Source: BRH-c25 sp012519325 (GTDB lineage: Bacteria; Bacillota; Clostridia; Lutisporales; Lutisporaceae). Taken from it: a DNA stretch of 64,000 bases. The notes under the pieces are model-generated. The model did no database searches. It had not been told where the DNA came from and saw only the letters and a program-made list of their open reading frames with translations. How positions within the stretch are numbered: position 1 is the stretch's first letter; each line of letters opens with the position of its first letter. Shown here in pieces: positions 43,004-51,195 of the stretch. The position numbers and the translations under genes were made by a program. Location: contig JBMNHZ010000007.1 in the NCBI GenBank assembly GCA_050950645.1, positions 186,001-250,000 of the forward strand, written 5' to 3'.

Positions 43004-43795
43004 CTACTGCAGCAGTGAAAGAACGCTCTGAGGCGCCTGGTTGGCCTGTGCCAGCATCGCAGTGGCCGCCTGGTTAAGGATGATGTTCTTAGTGAACTCC
43101 ATCATCTCCTTGGCCATATCCACGTCCCTTATACGGGATTCGGCGGCGGTCAGGTTTTCAGTAGTTGTTCCCAGGTTGTTGACCGTATGCTCAAGTCTGT
43201 TCTGGTATGCTCCAAGCTGTGCTCTGGCTGTACCAATAGCTTCAATAGCATTTTCAATGTTTGTCAATGTTGCTGTATCTGCACTGGTGATTGAAGTCAT
43301 TTTCGACCCAAGGTCTATCATTTCCAGAGTCATCGTATCCCCGCTGGCATGGTTGATTTGGACAGAAATCGAAGATACAGTGCCATCCAACAGTTTCTTG
43401 TCGTTAAAGGAAGTCTTGTCCTCTATATTGCTAATTTCAGTGATCAATGCTTCCAGCTCTTCATCAATATTGGAAGTATCGTTTGAGTTATATGTTCCGT
43501 TTGCCTTCTGAACTGCCAGTTCCTTCATACGGACAAGCATCGAGCTTACTTCATTCAAAGCGCCTTCAGCAGTCTGTATCAGTGATATGCCGTCCTGTGC
43601 ATTCTTCTGAGCCTGCTGAAGTCCTCTGATCTGGCCTCTCATTTTTTCGGATATGGACAGGCCTGCTGCATCGTCGGCAGCCCTGTTGATCCTGAGACCT
43701 GAGCTTAACTTTTCCAAAGCCTTGGTCTGGTTGGTCGCATTGATGCCTAACTGCCTATGGGCATTCAATGCCATAATGTTATTATTGATTCTCAT
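43004..43795 (-). CDS. hag: Flagellin, copy 2
   Basis: 263 residues, same ends as copy 1 (MRINNNIMALNAHRQLGINA and QAPQSVLSLLQ). Central variable region differs (NHASGDTMTLEMIDLGSKMT ... SADTATL), four residues shorter. The two genes are tandem with a 99-base gap that repeats the same hairpin leader. A sigma-28-type promoter precedes this one; copy 1 may be co-transcribed with it. Both keep the FliS- and FliW-interacting C-terminal helix region. Confidence 0.97.
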   Translation of the reverse strand: MRINNNIMALNAHRQLGINATNQTKALEKLSSGLRINRAADDAAGLSISEKMRGQIRGLQQAQKNAQDGISLIQTAEGALNEVSSMLVRMKELAVQKANGTYNSNDTSNIDEELEALITEISNIEDKTSFNDKKLLDGTVSSISVQINHASGDTMTLEMIDLGSKMTSITSADTATLTNIENAIEAIGTARAQLGAYQNRLEHTVNNLGTTTENLTAAESRIRDVDMAKEMMEFTKNIILNQAATAMLAQANQAPQSVLSLLQ

Positions 43796-43822
43796 AATCT
43801 TTCCTCCTTGACTTTTTAATCA

Positions 43823-43840
43823 GCCGGATTCCTTTCCGGC
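43823..43840 (-). promoter_or_regulatory. CsrA-binding-type hairpin in flagellin copy 2 leader
   Basis: Minus strand GCCGGA-AAGGAA-TCCGGC, identical to the copy 1 hairpin and at the same distance from the start, with GGAGGA at the ribosome-binding site. csrA lies about 130 bases upstream. Confidence 0.75.
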
Positions 43841-43908
43841 AATATATCCATAAGACTAATCAACACCATGGGTCCAACAGTGCCTTTCGTTCTTATGTCT
43901 CATTTAGT

Positions 43909-43936
43909 ATATCGGCTGTAGTATTTTGTATCTTTA
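43909..43936 (-). promoter_or_regulatory. Sigma-28-type promoter of flagellin copy 2
   Basis: Minus strand TAAA (complement of 43933-43936), 16-base spacer, GCCGATAT (complement of 43909-43916). The resulting leader is about 100 bases, enough to carry the CsrA hairpin. The spacer is one base longer than the common 15. Confidence 0.72.
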
Positions 43937-43968
43937 TAGCAAAATCCGCAATTATAATAATAATTTTG

Positions 43969-44196
43969 CTATTCTTTAATAACCTCACGCAGTCCGTTAA
44001 TATCAAGTTCCGACATATCTGCAGACTTGAGGTTTTCATTCTCAACAGCCTCAATCAGCTCTTTCCTGAATATTTTAATATTCTTTGGAGCCTTTATGGC
44101 AATCCTTACCTTATCCTCATATACCTCGGATACTATTATTTCGATATCATCCCCGATAACAACAGCTTCATCTTTTTTTCTTGTCAGAACCAGCAT
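43969..44196 (-). CDS. csrA: Translational repressor CsrA
   Basis: 75 residues: MLVLTRKKDEAVVIGDDIEI, IVSEVYEDKVRIAIKAPKNI and a Lys/Glu-rich tail. CsrA binds GGA-containing hairpins in mRNA leaders; in Bacillota it represses flagellin. It overlaps the fliW stop by one base (TGATG), so the antagonist FliW and CsrA are translated together. Both flagellin leaders next door carry matching hairpins. Confidence 0.97.
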   Translation of the reverse strand: MLVLTRKKDEAVVIGDDIEIIVSEVYEDKVRIAIKAPKNIKIFRKELIEAVENENLKSADMSELDINGLREVIKE

Positions 44197-44630
44197 CAGA
44201 CATCAGACTCCTTTACTATTCTATGACGCACACTGTACCTCTCATCATCAAGTATCTCCTGTACAGCCTTGTTATTATTCGTATTTACAACTATCGGGGC
44301 TTTGAGATTGGCTGTAGCATCCTTGAAACTACCCGTTATTGTAAGAATCGCATACAGCTTTACATCCTCAGGCTTTTCGATTCCAAGGCTTTTAACCGTA
44401 CTGTCGCTTATCTCAATTTCATAATCCTTCAATGCAAAAACGGGAGGAATCATTATAAAGCATATATTGACTTCCTCCAAGGACTGCAAATAACTTATAT
44501 AAGGATTATCTCCATCATTAATCACAGCATAACGATGCATATCAGGAAATCCCGGTATACCATCATCAAAAGTAACAATATCCTTTTCGCCTATTTCAAT
44601 CTCGCCGAAAAATTTAGTTTTTATTATCAT
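44196..44630 (-). CDS. fliW: Flagellar assembly factor FliW
   Basis: 144 residues: MIIKTKFFGEIEIGEKDIVT, FDDGIPGFPDMHRYAVINDG, ICFIMIPPVFALKDYEIEIS, DVKLYAILTITGSFKDATAN, LKAPIVVNTNNNKAVQEI. FliW binds either flagellin or CsrA, releasing CsrA repression when flagellin is exported. Directly upstream of csrA, its standard partner. Confidence 0.96.
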   Translation of the reverse strand: MIIKTKFFGEIEIGEKDIVTFDDGIPGFPDMHRYAVINDGDNPYISYLQSLEEVNICFIMIPPVFALKDYEIEISDSTVKSLGIEKPEDVKLYAILTITGSFKDATANLKAPIVVNTNNNKAVQEILDDERYSVRHRIVKESDV

Positions 44631-44664
44631 GTTTTCACCTCACAATTCAATAGCACATATGCCG

Positions 44665-45948
44665 CTATGTTAAGAAATCCACAAGTGACGGCTGAATTAT
44701 CTTCGCTCCCCCCGACAATGAAGCCTGATATACATATTCCTCCATTTTCAGGTTCATAATAACCTCCGCTATATCCGCATCTTCGTTTTTTGAAAGTAAA
44801 TCTCTCAGATTCAGTGTGTCATCCAGTATCCTGTTGCTTGTCAGATTCACCCTGTTCATCTTAACGCCGATTTCAGCTATTATTGCATTCACATTTTCAA
44901 ACTGGTTTTCTATTCTGGTTAATGCACTGCTTATCCCTTCGGTATTGTCAGCTTCCAGGTCATCAATCAACTTGTCAAAAATAGCTATTAGCTGAGATTT
45001 GTCGCCTGTTTCCACTCTGGAACCAGACTTCTGTCCCTCTGACAATCCAATGCGATCTATATTGGTTGCTGTTGCTCCAATGAAGAAATCACCTGTATTA
45101 GATTCAAATACCAGCTTATTATCCACTACAGCTACAGTTACATCTCCGCCAAAAGCGCCCAATTGTGCTGTAATAGCAGCTTCCAAATCACCTAAGCTAT
45201 CATAAGAGCCTGCGAGATTTATAGTGATAGTTGTGCTATTATGAGTCATCTCAAAAGAAATTGGTCCATTAATAGGGTTAGTAGCCGACGCTTCCAGATG
45301 CTTCCCCTTCATACTCTGCCTATTTGCCAGCGAATCTGCAACAGACAGATTCAGATCGGCTTCAACAGCAGCAGCGTCGTCATAATATCCGAAAAGCCTC
45401 TGACCCACAAAATTCTCGCCGATCCTGTCTCCCACACCGATGTTTATTTGAATTATTTCATCAAAAGTAAGCTTGCTTGTGCCTCCCCCCAAATCATACC
45501 TTCCATCCTCCGTCAACAGGGGCTTGTCCGTCTTAAAGCCGGAAAACAGATAGCTTCCCGCATAGGTTGTATTGGCTATGTGTATCAATTGGTTCCTAAG
45601 TTCTTTAATTTCCTCAGCAATTGATAATCTTTCATTTATTGAGTTTGTCTCGCTGGCAGCCTGGACTACAAGCTCCTTTGCCCTTTTCAGGACTTCATTG
45701 ATATTGCTTGCGGCCATCTCGGTAGTGCCCAGCCATGACAGCACATCATCCGCATTCCTTTTATATTGATTCATTGTTGCCACTTCGGTATTGAGCCTCA
45801 GGCTTCTGGATACACCGATAGGGTCATCGGAAGGATTGACAAACCTCTTGCCCGAGGAAAGGCTTCTCTGCGTCTTTTCCATTCTGCCGAGATTTTTGCT
45901 CAAGTTCCTCATCAGATTATTAATCATCATAGCATTTGTAACTCTCAT
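44665..45948 (-). CDS. flgL: Flagellar hook-filament junction protein FlgL
   Basis: 427 residues: flagellin-like N-terminus VTNAMMINNLMRNLSKNLGR ... LSSGKRFVNPSDDPIGVSRS, and C-terminal IGVKMNRVNLTSNRILDDTL and LLSKNEDADIAEVIMNLKME. FlgL links the filament to FlgK. About 100 residues longer than the smallest FlgL; the extra central part is a FlgK-like or IN-type insert (TITINLAGSYDSLGDLEAAI). It follows flgK by 13 bases. Confidence 0.93.
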   Translation of the reverse strand: MRVTNAMMINNLMRNLSKNLGRMEKTQRSLSSGKRFVNPSDDPIGVSRSLRLNTEVATMNQYKRNADDVLSWLGTTEMAASNINEVLKRAKELVVQAASETNSINERLSIAEEIKELRNQLIHIANTTYAGSYLFSGFKTDKPLLTEDGRYDLGGGTSKLTFDEIIQINIGVGDRIGENFVGQRLFGYYDDAAAVEADLNLSVADSLANRQSMKGKHLEASATNPINGPISFEMTHNSTTITINLAGSYDSLGDLEAAITAQLGAFGGDVTVAVVDNKLVFESNTGDFFIGATATNIDRIGLSEGQKSGSRVETGDKSQLIAIFDKLIDDLEADNTEGISSALTRIENQFENVNAIIAEIGVKMNRVNLTSNRILDDTLNLRDLLSKNEDADIAEVIMNLKMEEYVYQASLSGGAKIIQPSLVDFLT

Positions 45949-45960
45949 ACCATCACCCCA

Positions 45961-47427
45961 TTATCTTCCTACCAATCCTAATCTGTTCACAGTTGTATCA
46001 AGTATGGCATCCAAGGTTGTTATCATTCTTACTGAAGCATTATATGCCTGCCTGAATTTTACCATGTTCGCCATTTCTTCATCCAGGGATACCCCCGACT
46101 CCGACAGGCGGCTGATATATGTTTGATCCACCAATGCCTGTGAGTTTGTAGTCATCCTTTTCGCGTGATTGCTGTCAACAGCAAGAGCTGAAAGAATCGA
46201 TTTTATAAAATCATCCGGGGTACCGATTAATGTATCAAACATACCTTTAAATTCACGAAGCTCGATAAGCAGCTTAATATTATCATTATTGCTCTCCCCG
46301 TTTCCTTCGGATGAAGCGGCTATGGTATTGGGATTTGCCACAATATCAGGATTCACATCAAAATTTATACAATTTATTTCCTCAGCAGACGATACGTAAA
46401 AAAAGTTCTGTCCGGGATTTCCCTGCAGGTCAATTCCCTTATTATGCTGTGCATTAAATGCTTCTGTAAACCCCTTTGCAAACTCGTTCAGCTTATTAAG
46501 ATAGTATGGTATTCCCCTGTAGTTGAAGCCTTCGCCGTCTCCGTCACGGACATCCAGCAAACCTCTAAGCTCTCCGCTCTCTATCCTTACCTCCTGATTG
46601 TCCACACCTTCCCAGACCACTCTGCTTATTTTTCCTCCGCCCAGTTCTGAAATTTCTGTTGTTTCATCCTCAGTAGCCAGCTTGTTGTATTTTATATGAT
46701 CTATAAGGGTTATTCCCCCAATTTTTACATCCAAATAATTGTTGCCGTTAGGTCCCGGCAGCTCAGTCACCGTAATATTTACAATGGATGAAAGCTCATC
46801 CAGCAGCAGATTTCTTTGATCCCTGAGATCATTCGCTTTGTTTCCCCCTAACTCAAAGCTGAATATATGCTTATTCAGATTAGCAATCTGTTCTGACAGC
46901 GAATTTATCTGACTGACCTTATTCTTAATTGAAAAATTGACATCCCTTATGGAGTTTATCAGCTCATGCCCGTTTCTGTTTATTGTGGTGGTAAGCATTT
47001 TTGCCTTCTCTATCACATTCACCCTGCAGGTACTGTCCCCCGGCTGCTTTGAAAGCTCTTCAAGGGCTGTAAAGAACTCGTCCATTACGACCCTTATACC
47101 TGTATCGGAGGGCTCATTAAACACTCCCTCAAGATTCTCTAGCTGAGCCTGCTTAATGTTCCATTCATGGTAAGTCTTGTTCTGTCCCCAGTACTTGGTG
47201 TCAAGATAGCTGCTTCTTATTCTGATAATGTCGTAAGTTTCAACTCCTGTTCCTATCACCCCTGTAGGGTCCCCATAAGTCGGCATCGTAGCCCTTTGGA
47301 GAGTTACCTGTCTTGAGTACCCTTCTGTGTTGGCATTTGCAATATTATGGCTTGTAGTATCCAAAGACCTTTGACTTGCAAAGAGTCCTGAAGTCGCAAT
47401 ATTAAAGGAGCCGAATGTTGTTCTCAT
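45961..47427 (-). CDS. flgK: Flagellar hook-associated protein FlgK
   Basis: 488 residues: rod-type N-terminus TSGLFASQRSLDTTSHNIAN followed by ANTEGYSRQVTLQRATMPTY, mid SLSEQIANLNKHIFSFELGG with NDLRDQRNLLLDELSS, C-terminus SLDEEMANMVKFRQAYNASV and ITTLDAILDTTVNRLG. Intact FlgK forms the first junction ring between hook and filament. A frameshifted relative lies just upstream (47.5-48.9 kb), so this is the functional copy. Confidence 0.95.
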   Translation of the reverse strand: MRTTFGSFNIATSGLFASQRSLDTTSHNIANANTEGYSRQVTLQRATMPTYGDPTGVIGTGVETYDIIRIRSSYLDTKYWGQNKTYHEWNIKQAQLENLEGVFNEPSDTGIRVVMDEFFTALEELSKQPGDSTCRVNVIEKAKMLTTTINRNGHELINSIRDVNFSIKNKVSQINSLSEQIANLNKHIFSFELGGNKANDLRDQRNLLLDELSSIVNITVTELPGPNGNNYLDVKIGGITLIDHIKYNKLATEDETTEISELGGGKISRVVWEGVDNQEVRIESGELRGLLDVRDGDGEGFNYRGIPYYLNKLNEFAKGFTEAFNAQHNKGIDLQGNPGQNFFYVSSAEEINCINFDVNPDIVANPNTIAASSEGNGESNNDNIKLLIELREFKGMFDTLIGTPDDFIKSILSALAVDSNHAKRMTTNSQALVDQTYISRLSESGVSLDEEMANMVKFRQAYNASVRMITTLDAILDTTVNRLGLVGR

Positions 47428-47485
47428 ATTATCATCTCACTACCTTCCTACCAAACCGGTTCTATTTACAATCATTTCAATCATT

Positions 47486-48884
47486 TCATCCCATTACATT
47501 AACTATTCTTGCTGCCGCATTGTATGAATGCTCGTATTTAATAAGATTGGTCATCTCTTCATCCAGAGAGACAGCGCTTAAGGCTTGTCTGCGATAATCT
47601 ATCTGGTCCACCAAAAGCTTCTGTGCATCAGCTGCGACAGCAGCCTCCTGGCCAATATTTCCCAAATCCGAAATGATATTCCTATAAAATTCGTCGTAAT
47701 TATATTTTCTATCTTCGGCTATTGTTGTATAACCTTCCTCCGTAAAATAATCATTTAGCCTCAGGGCTGCAATTTTTAATGCAATTCTGTTGTCCTCATA
47801 ATTATCCGGCTCTTCTCCTGCAGCAATATTGTCATAATTATTCAGTTCAGGATTAAAAGCTATTGTGGAAAGATCAATGTTGTCCCCTGAAAGATCTTTG
47901 GCATTGACAAAAAAGTTTCTGTTGGTACCCCCATCCAATCCAAATCCGGTTCTGTGTATGGCATTGACCTCCTCGACAACTCCTATCACAAACTGGTTGA
48001 GCTTATCCCAAAAGCCCTTTACCAGTACATCCCTGGATTCGAACATTGAATTTATACGCCCTCCGGAGATTTCAAGGCTTCCATTGTCGCTTTCCCATAC
48101 AAGTCTCACAAATCCGTTGTTTGTCGTATCAGGTACCGTTTTCACCTGCTCGTATCTGCTCCCTTCAACCAGCATGCGCCCTTCCAGGGATATATTTACC
48201 GAATCCCCAATTACGACCTGTATCTTTGCCAATCCTGCCAGCTCATCAATAAGATAATTTCTCCGGTCTCTGAGGTCGTTGGCTGTTACACCGCAGGCCT
48301 CTATCTTTCTTATGTCAAGATTCAGTGAAGCAAGCTCCTTTGCCATGGAGTTAATCTTGCCCACATTTTCAATTATTTCCTTATCCTTGCTTTTTCTGAA
48401 ATTCACCAAAAGATTGTCCATATTTCTTAACGGTCTCTACAAAAGCAATAGCATTTTCCTTTACCATTGATCTGGCTGTCAAGCCCCCTGTAGGCTTGGA
48501 AAGCTGCTCCCACGAATTCCAGAAGTTGTTCATCACTTCCTGAAGGCCATCCTCCGTGTTATCGTTGAATATGGTCTCAAGCTCTCTTACACTTGCATAT
48601 CTTGCTTCCCAATAACCCAGTCCGGTTTTCTCCTTCTTGTACTTATTGTCCAGAAATTCGTCCCTGTATTGTCTTATTTCCTGCACGTCAACGCCGTGCC
48701 CGACTTGCATCACCTTACCGTTCCCCGATTGCCCCAGCTTCTGATAGAAGGAGGATGAATTGGATATAATCTGCCTGGTGTACCCGGCAGTATTCACATT
48801 GCTTATATTATGACCGGTAACATCCAGCGCCCTCTGATTTGCAAAGACTGCGGATATTCCGATGCTCAATCCTCTAAATGACAT
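47486..48884 (-). pseudogene. flgK: Second FlgK-type gene interrupted by a frameshift
   Basis: The 5' frame (48884-48381, 167 residues: SFRGLSIGISAVFANQRALD, HNISNVNTAGYTRQI) and the 3' frame (48421-47486: KINSMAKELASLNLDIRKIE, NDLRDRRNYLIDELAGL, SLDEEMTNLIKYEHSYNAAA) together make one FlgK of about 465 residues. The join is at the T5 run 48391-48395 (A5 in the mRNA): removing one A restores EFQKSKDKEIIEN. So one extra A broke it. Either an authentic lesion or an assembly error; two flgK genes in tandem occur in some Clostridia. Confidence 0.85.
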
Positions 48885-48925
48885 ACATGTTCACCCCAAT
48901 AGCACAAGGCTTGATAAGACTCTCC

Positions 48926-49446
48926 TCAGACCTTTGTATCAATTATATTCTTCTTACCTTGCTTGCTCTTGTTGTCTCCGATATCCCCGTATAAAGATCC
49001 GGTCTCCATGCCGGAGCCTGCAATAAGGTTTATTGAATAATCTATATACTCCAATGACTGCTCCAGCAGCTGTCCGTTTACGTCATTTGCAGTCCTTCAG
49101 CTCCGACAAAACCTTCTGAAGCTTGCCCTGGACATCCTCCAGTTTGTTCTTCAGTTCAGGCTTCAGCACCTTTATAAGCTCGGAAACGGTTATCTGGGCA
49201 CTGTTCATATCCAACTTCCCGCTAAGCTCTGGAAATTGTCTCCTCCCTTTTCCTCTCCAGTTGTCCGACGCTAAAGATCATATTCTGCTCAAGCTTGACA
49301 ATCTTATCCAATTCGGCAACCTTTCCCTCAATAATGATATTTTTCTTGGATTTTGCCAGCTCAGACAAATCATTATAATAACCGTATTCCGACGTCAGTA
49401 TGTCTATTAATGCATTTACTTCCTTGTCAACGTTTACCACAAACAC
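48926..49446 (-). pseudogene. flgN: Flagellar chaperone FlgN, two frameshifts
   Basis: The first frame gives about 72 residues from GTG 49446/49440 (VNVDKEVNALIDILTSEYGY, LERKREETIS) and stops at 49222. Other frames continue the protein: ELSGKLDMNSAQITVSELIK, VLKPELKNKLEDVQGKLQKV, then DVNGQLLEQSLEYIDYSINL, IAGSGMETGSLYGDIGD, to a TGA at 48926-48928. One extra base near 49228-49231 and one extra A in the AAA at 49086-49088 separate the frames. Restored length about 165 residues with FlgN-type helices and the Y-I-D-Y-S-x-N-L signature. It is between flgM and flgK, its standard place. Confidence 0.8.
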
Positions 49447-49464
49447 ACACCTCTTGGATAGAAA

Positions 49465-49500
49465 TAACCACAGCCAGGTAATGGCCTTCAGCTGTGGTTA
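49465..49500 (-). terminator. Strong hairpin between flgM and flgN
   Basis: TAACCACAGC (49465-49474) pairs with GCTGTGGTTA (49491-49500), a perfect 10-bp stem, followed on the minus strand by TTTCTATCC, a weak U-tract. It begins three bases after the flgM stop; it could be a partial terminator reducing downstream transcription. Confidence 0.65.
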
Positions 49501-49503
49501 GTT

Positions 49504-49809
49504 TCATATTTTTATATTAAATCTGCGGGCTAAAAGCTTATCGGCTATAGCTTTGCTGTCTACTTCATAAGTGCCGTTATCCAGCTTTTCTTTTATCGGG
49601 GCAATAACTTCTTCTCTTATGTCCGGTATCTCCCTTGCTGCCTTAGCTGCTTTCATAACCAACCGGAAATCCATGGCCTCCTTTGATATCTGCACCTCGT
49701 CTTTTTTCCCCCTAGTCCGGGCGGATTCCGGTATGTTCTTTCTGGATTCCACCTTCTGATTCTTATAGACTCCGCTTACCCCGTCTATTTTATTAATATT
49801 AAATCCCAC
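49504..49809 (-). CDS. flgM: Anti-sigma-28 factor FlgM
   Basis: 101 residues: GFNINKIDGVSGVYKNQKVE, DEVQISKEAMDFRLVMKAAK, IREEVIAPIKEKLDNGTYEV, DSKAIADKLLARRFN. It holds sigma-28 inactive until exported. Behind its own sigma-28-type promoter, giving the usual autoregulatory loop. Confidence 0.93.
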   Translation of the reverse strand: MGFNINKIDGVSGVYKNQKVESRKNIPESARTRGKKDEVQISKEAMDFRLVMKAAKAAREIPDIREEVIAPIKEKLDNGTYEVDSKAIADKLLARRFNIKI

Positions 49810-49845
49810 GTTAACACCCCGTTTGAATTTCTTCTTTCAACTATT

Positions 49846-49873
49846 TTATCGGATTTACTTTGATATTAGTTTA
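49846..49873 (-). promoter_or_regulatory. Sigma-28-type promoter of the flgM operon
   Basis: Minus strand TAAA (complement of 49870-49873), 16-base spacer, TCCGATAA (complement of 49846-49853), 37 bases before flgM. Same spacing as the flagellin copy 2 promoter. Confidence 0.75.
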
Positions 49874-49883
49874 GCATTTTTTT

Positions 49884-49917
49884 TAAAAAAACAGCTGTGT
49901 TATTTTTTGCACAGCTG
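49884..49917 (-). terminator. Intrinsic terminator after yvyF
   Basis: Minus strand CAGCTGTG-CAAAAAATAA-CACAGCTG then TTTTTTT. It separates the yvyF transcript from the flgM promoter. Confidence 0.9.
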
Positions 49918-49938
49918 CTTGATTGCATACATTCTTAA

Positions 49939-50364
49939 TTAATTGCCTTTCCTTCTTGTGGCCGTATACATTTTTTCTTTATCTGTCCTGTACTGAGGCC
50001 TCTGCACAGTTTCTTGCTTGTCTATTCCGAATTCTCTCCTAAAGTCCTTGTTAATCTGCTCTTTACATTTCTCACAAAATCTTCCCGTTTTAATCGACCT
50101 TCCGCACTTCTCGCATTCAAGCAGTAAATTGCAATTCTCGGATTTGATTTCCAGCCTTTCTTCTCTAAGGAATCGCATAATCTTCTCAACAGTAACCCCT
50201 GTCTCCTGGGATACTTCCGAAATGGTAGCCCCGGGATTATCATAAATATATTCCTTTACCAGCTTGAACTCATTCTCTTCTATTTCGACACACTTGCTGC
50301 AAATGGGCCTTCCCAAATAAGTGAATATTTTTCCACACCTGGGACAATTTCTGATTTCAGCCAT
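49939..50364 (-). CDS. yvyF: Flagellar operon protein YvyF (TIGR03826-like)
   Basis: About 141 residues. An N-terminal four-cysteine zinc site (RNCPRCGKIFTYLGRPICSKC), a winged-helix-like middle (GATISEVSQETGVTVEKIMR) and a second CxxC pair site (LLECEKCGRSI, GRFCEKCKEQI). The layout matches YvyF beside comF and flgM in Bacillota; the molecular role is uncertain, with flagellar regulation suspected. ATG at 50364 sits behind GAGGAGG, better than the upstream 50385. Confidence 0.85.
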   Translation of the reverse strand: MAEIRNCPRCGKIFTYLGRPICSKCVEIEENEFKLVKEYIYDNPGATISEVSQETGVTVEKIMRFLREERLEIKSENCNLLLECEKCGRSIKTGRFCEKCKEQINKDFRREFGIDKQETVQRPQYRTDKEKMYTATRRKGN

Positions 50365-50385
50365 CAGTATACCTCCTCTTTTCAT

Positions 50386-50479
50386 TTGCTAGTTCCTGCT
50401 CTCTAATCGCTAGAATTAAGCCAGGCTCCGAAGCCATATCCCAGAATCTAGCGACTAGTGTCTCGTGACCAGTGTCTAT
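50386..50479. repeat. Short intergenic repeat-like filler between yvyF and comFC
   Basis: Contains TCTAATCGCTAGAATT and CAGAATCTAGCGACTAGTG, which are imperfect inverted/direct copies of one another, plus GTCTCGTGACCAGTGTCT. Similar to the tandem GTCTCGTATCTC block at 1802-1832. No gene seen here. Confidence 0.4.
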
Positions 50480-51184
50480 TTACGTATTGCTACCTGTCGC
50501 CGCAGTTATTACAAATACCTTATCGGCACCCGCGCTTTTCAATACTTTGCTGCATTCATTCACAGTGCTTCCGGTTGTATATATGTCATCAACCAGCAAA
50601 ATATTCATATATTTACCAACATTATACGACAATTTGACGGAAAATGCACCACTTATATTCAAAACCCTCTGGTTCCGATCCAGATTATACTGCTCTTTCG
50701 TCTCCGATTTCCTTTCCAGACAGTCTGCAACAGGCTTGCGCAGCCTTTCTCCCAACTCCCGTGCAATAATATATGACTGGTTAAAGCCCCTTGCAATAAG
50801 CTTTTTCTCATGGATAGGCACAGGTACTATGGCATCTATTTCCAGTCTTTCATTTTCAATCCTTTTTGCCATCAGACCGGCAATGACAGGTGTAAGCTGA
50901 ATCTTGCCTTCATATTTAAGCTTATGTATAAGCTTTTTTCCCATACCGCCGTATTCAAAGCATGAAAATGCCCTTTCATAATAGAACACACCTGTTTTGC
51001 AATCAGGACAGATACAATCACCATACTGCTCATTAAGCTGTTTGCCGCAGTGCAGGCAGGTTATTCCCGGGAGGTAGTCCAGGGATGCCAGGCATACATT
51101 GCATACGGGTTCTTCCCCGGCTCTGCCGCATATAATGCATTTAGGCTTTGGAGGATACAGCAGGTCAAAAAAATGCTTGATCAT
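50480..51184 (-). CDS. comFC: Competence/DNA-uptake protein ComFC (phosphoribosyltransferase fold)
   Basis: About 234 residues. N-terminal zinc site with paired cysteines (KCIICGRAG, VCNVCLASLD, CLHCGKQ, CICPDCKTG); C-terminal PRTase signature ILLVDDIYTTGSTVNECSKV. The family is tied to natural transformation, and ComFC-type genes often accompany flgM/yvyF in Bacillota. ATG at 51184 (MIKHFFDLLYPPK) with GAGGTGA upstream clears the recD2 stop at 51196 by 11 bases. Confidence 0.9.
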   Translation of the reverse strand: MIKHFFDLLYPPKPKCIICGRAGEEPVCNVCLASLDYLPGITCLHCGKQLNEQYGDCICPDCKTGVFYYERAFSCFEYGGMGKKLIHKLKYEGKIQLTPVIAGLMAKRIENERLEIDAIVPVPIHEKKLIARGFNQSYIIARELGERLRKPVADCLERKSETKEQYNLDRNQRVLNISGAFSVKLSYNVGKYMNILLVDDIYTTGSTVNECSKVLKSAGADKVFVITAATGSNT

Positions 51185-51195
51185 CCCTTCACCTC

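Noticed and set aside
43041..43511. 156-residue plus-strand frame opposite flagellin copy 2
   Set aside because: Exists only because the flagellin reverse complement has few stops; similar one opposite copy 1; no start signal.
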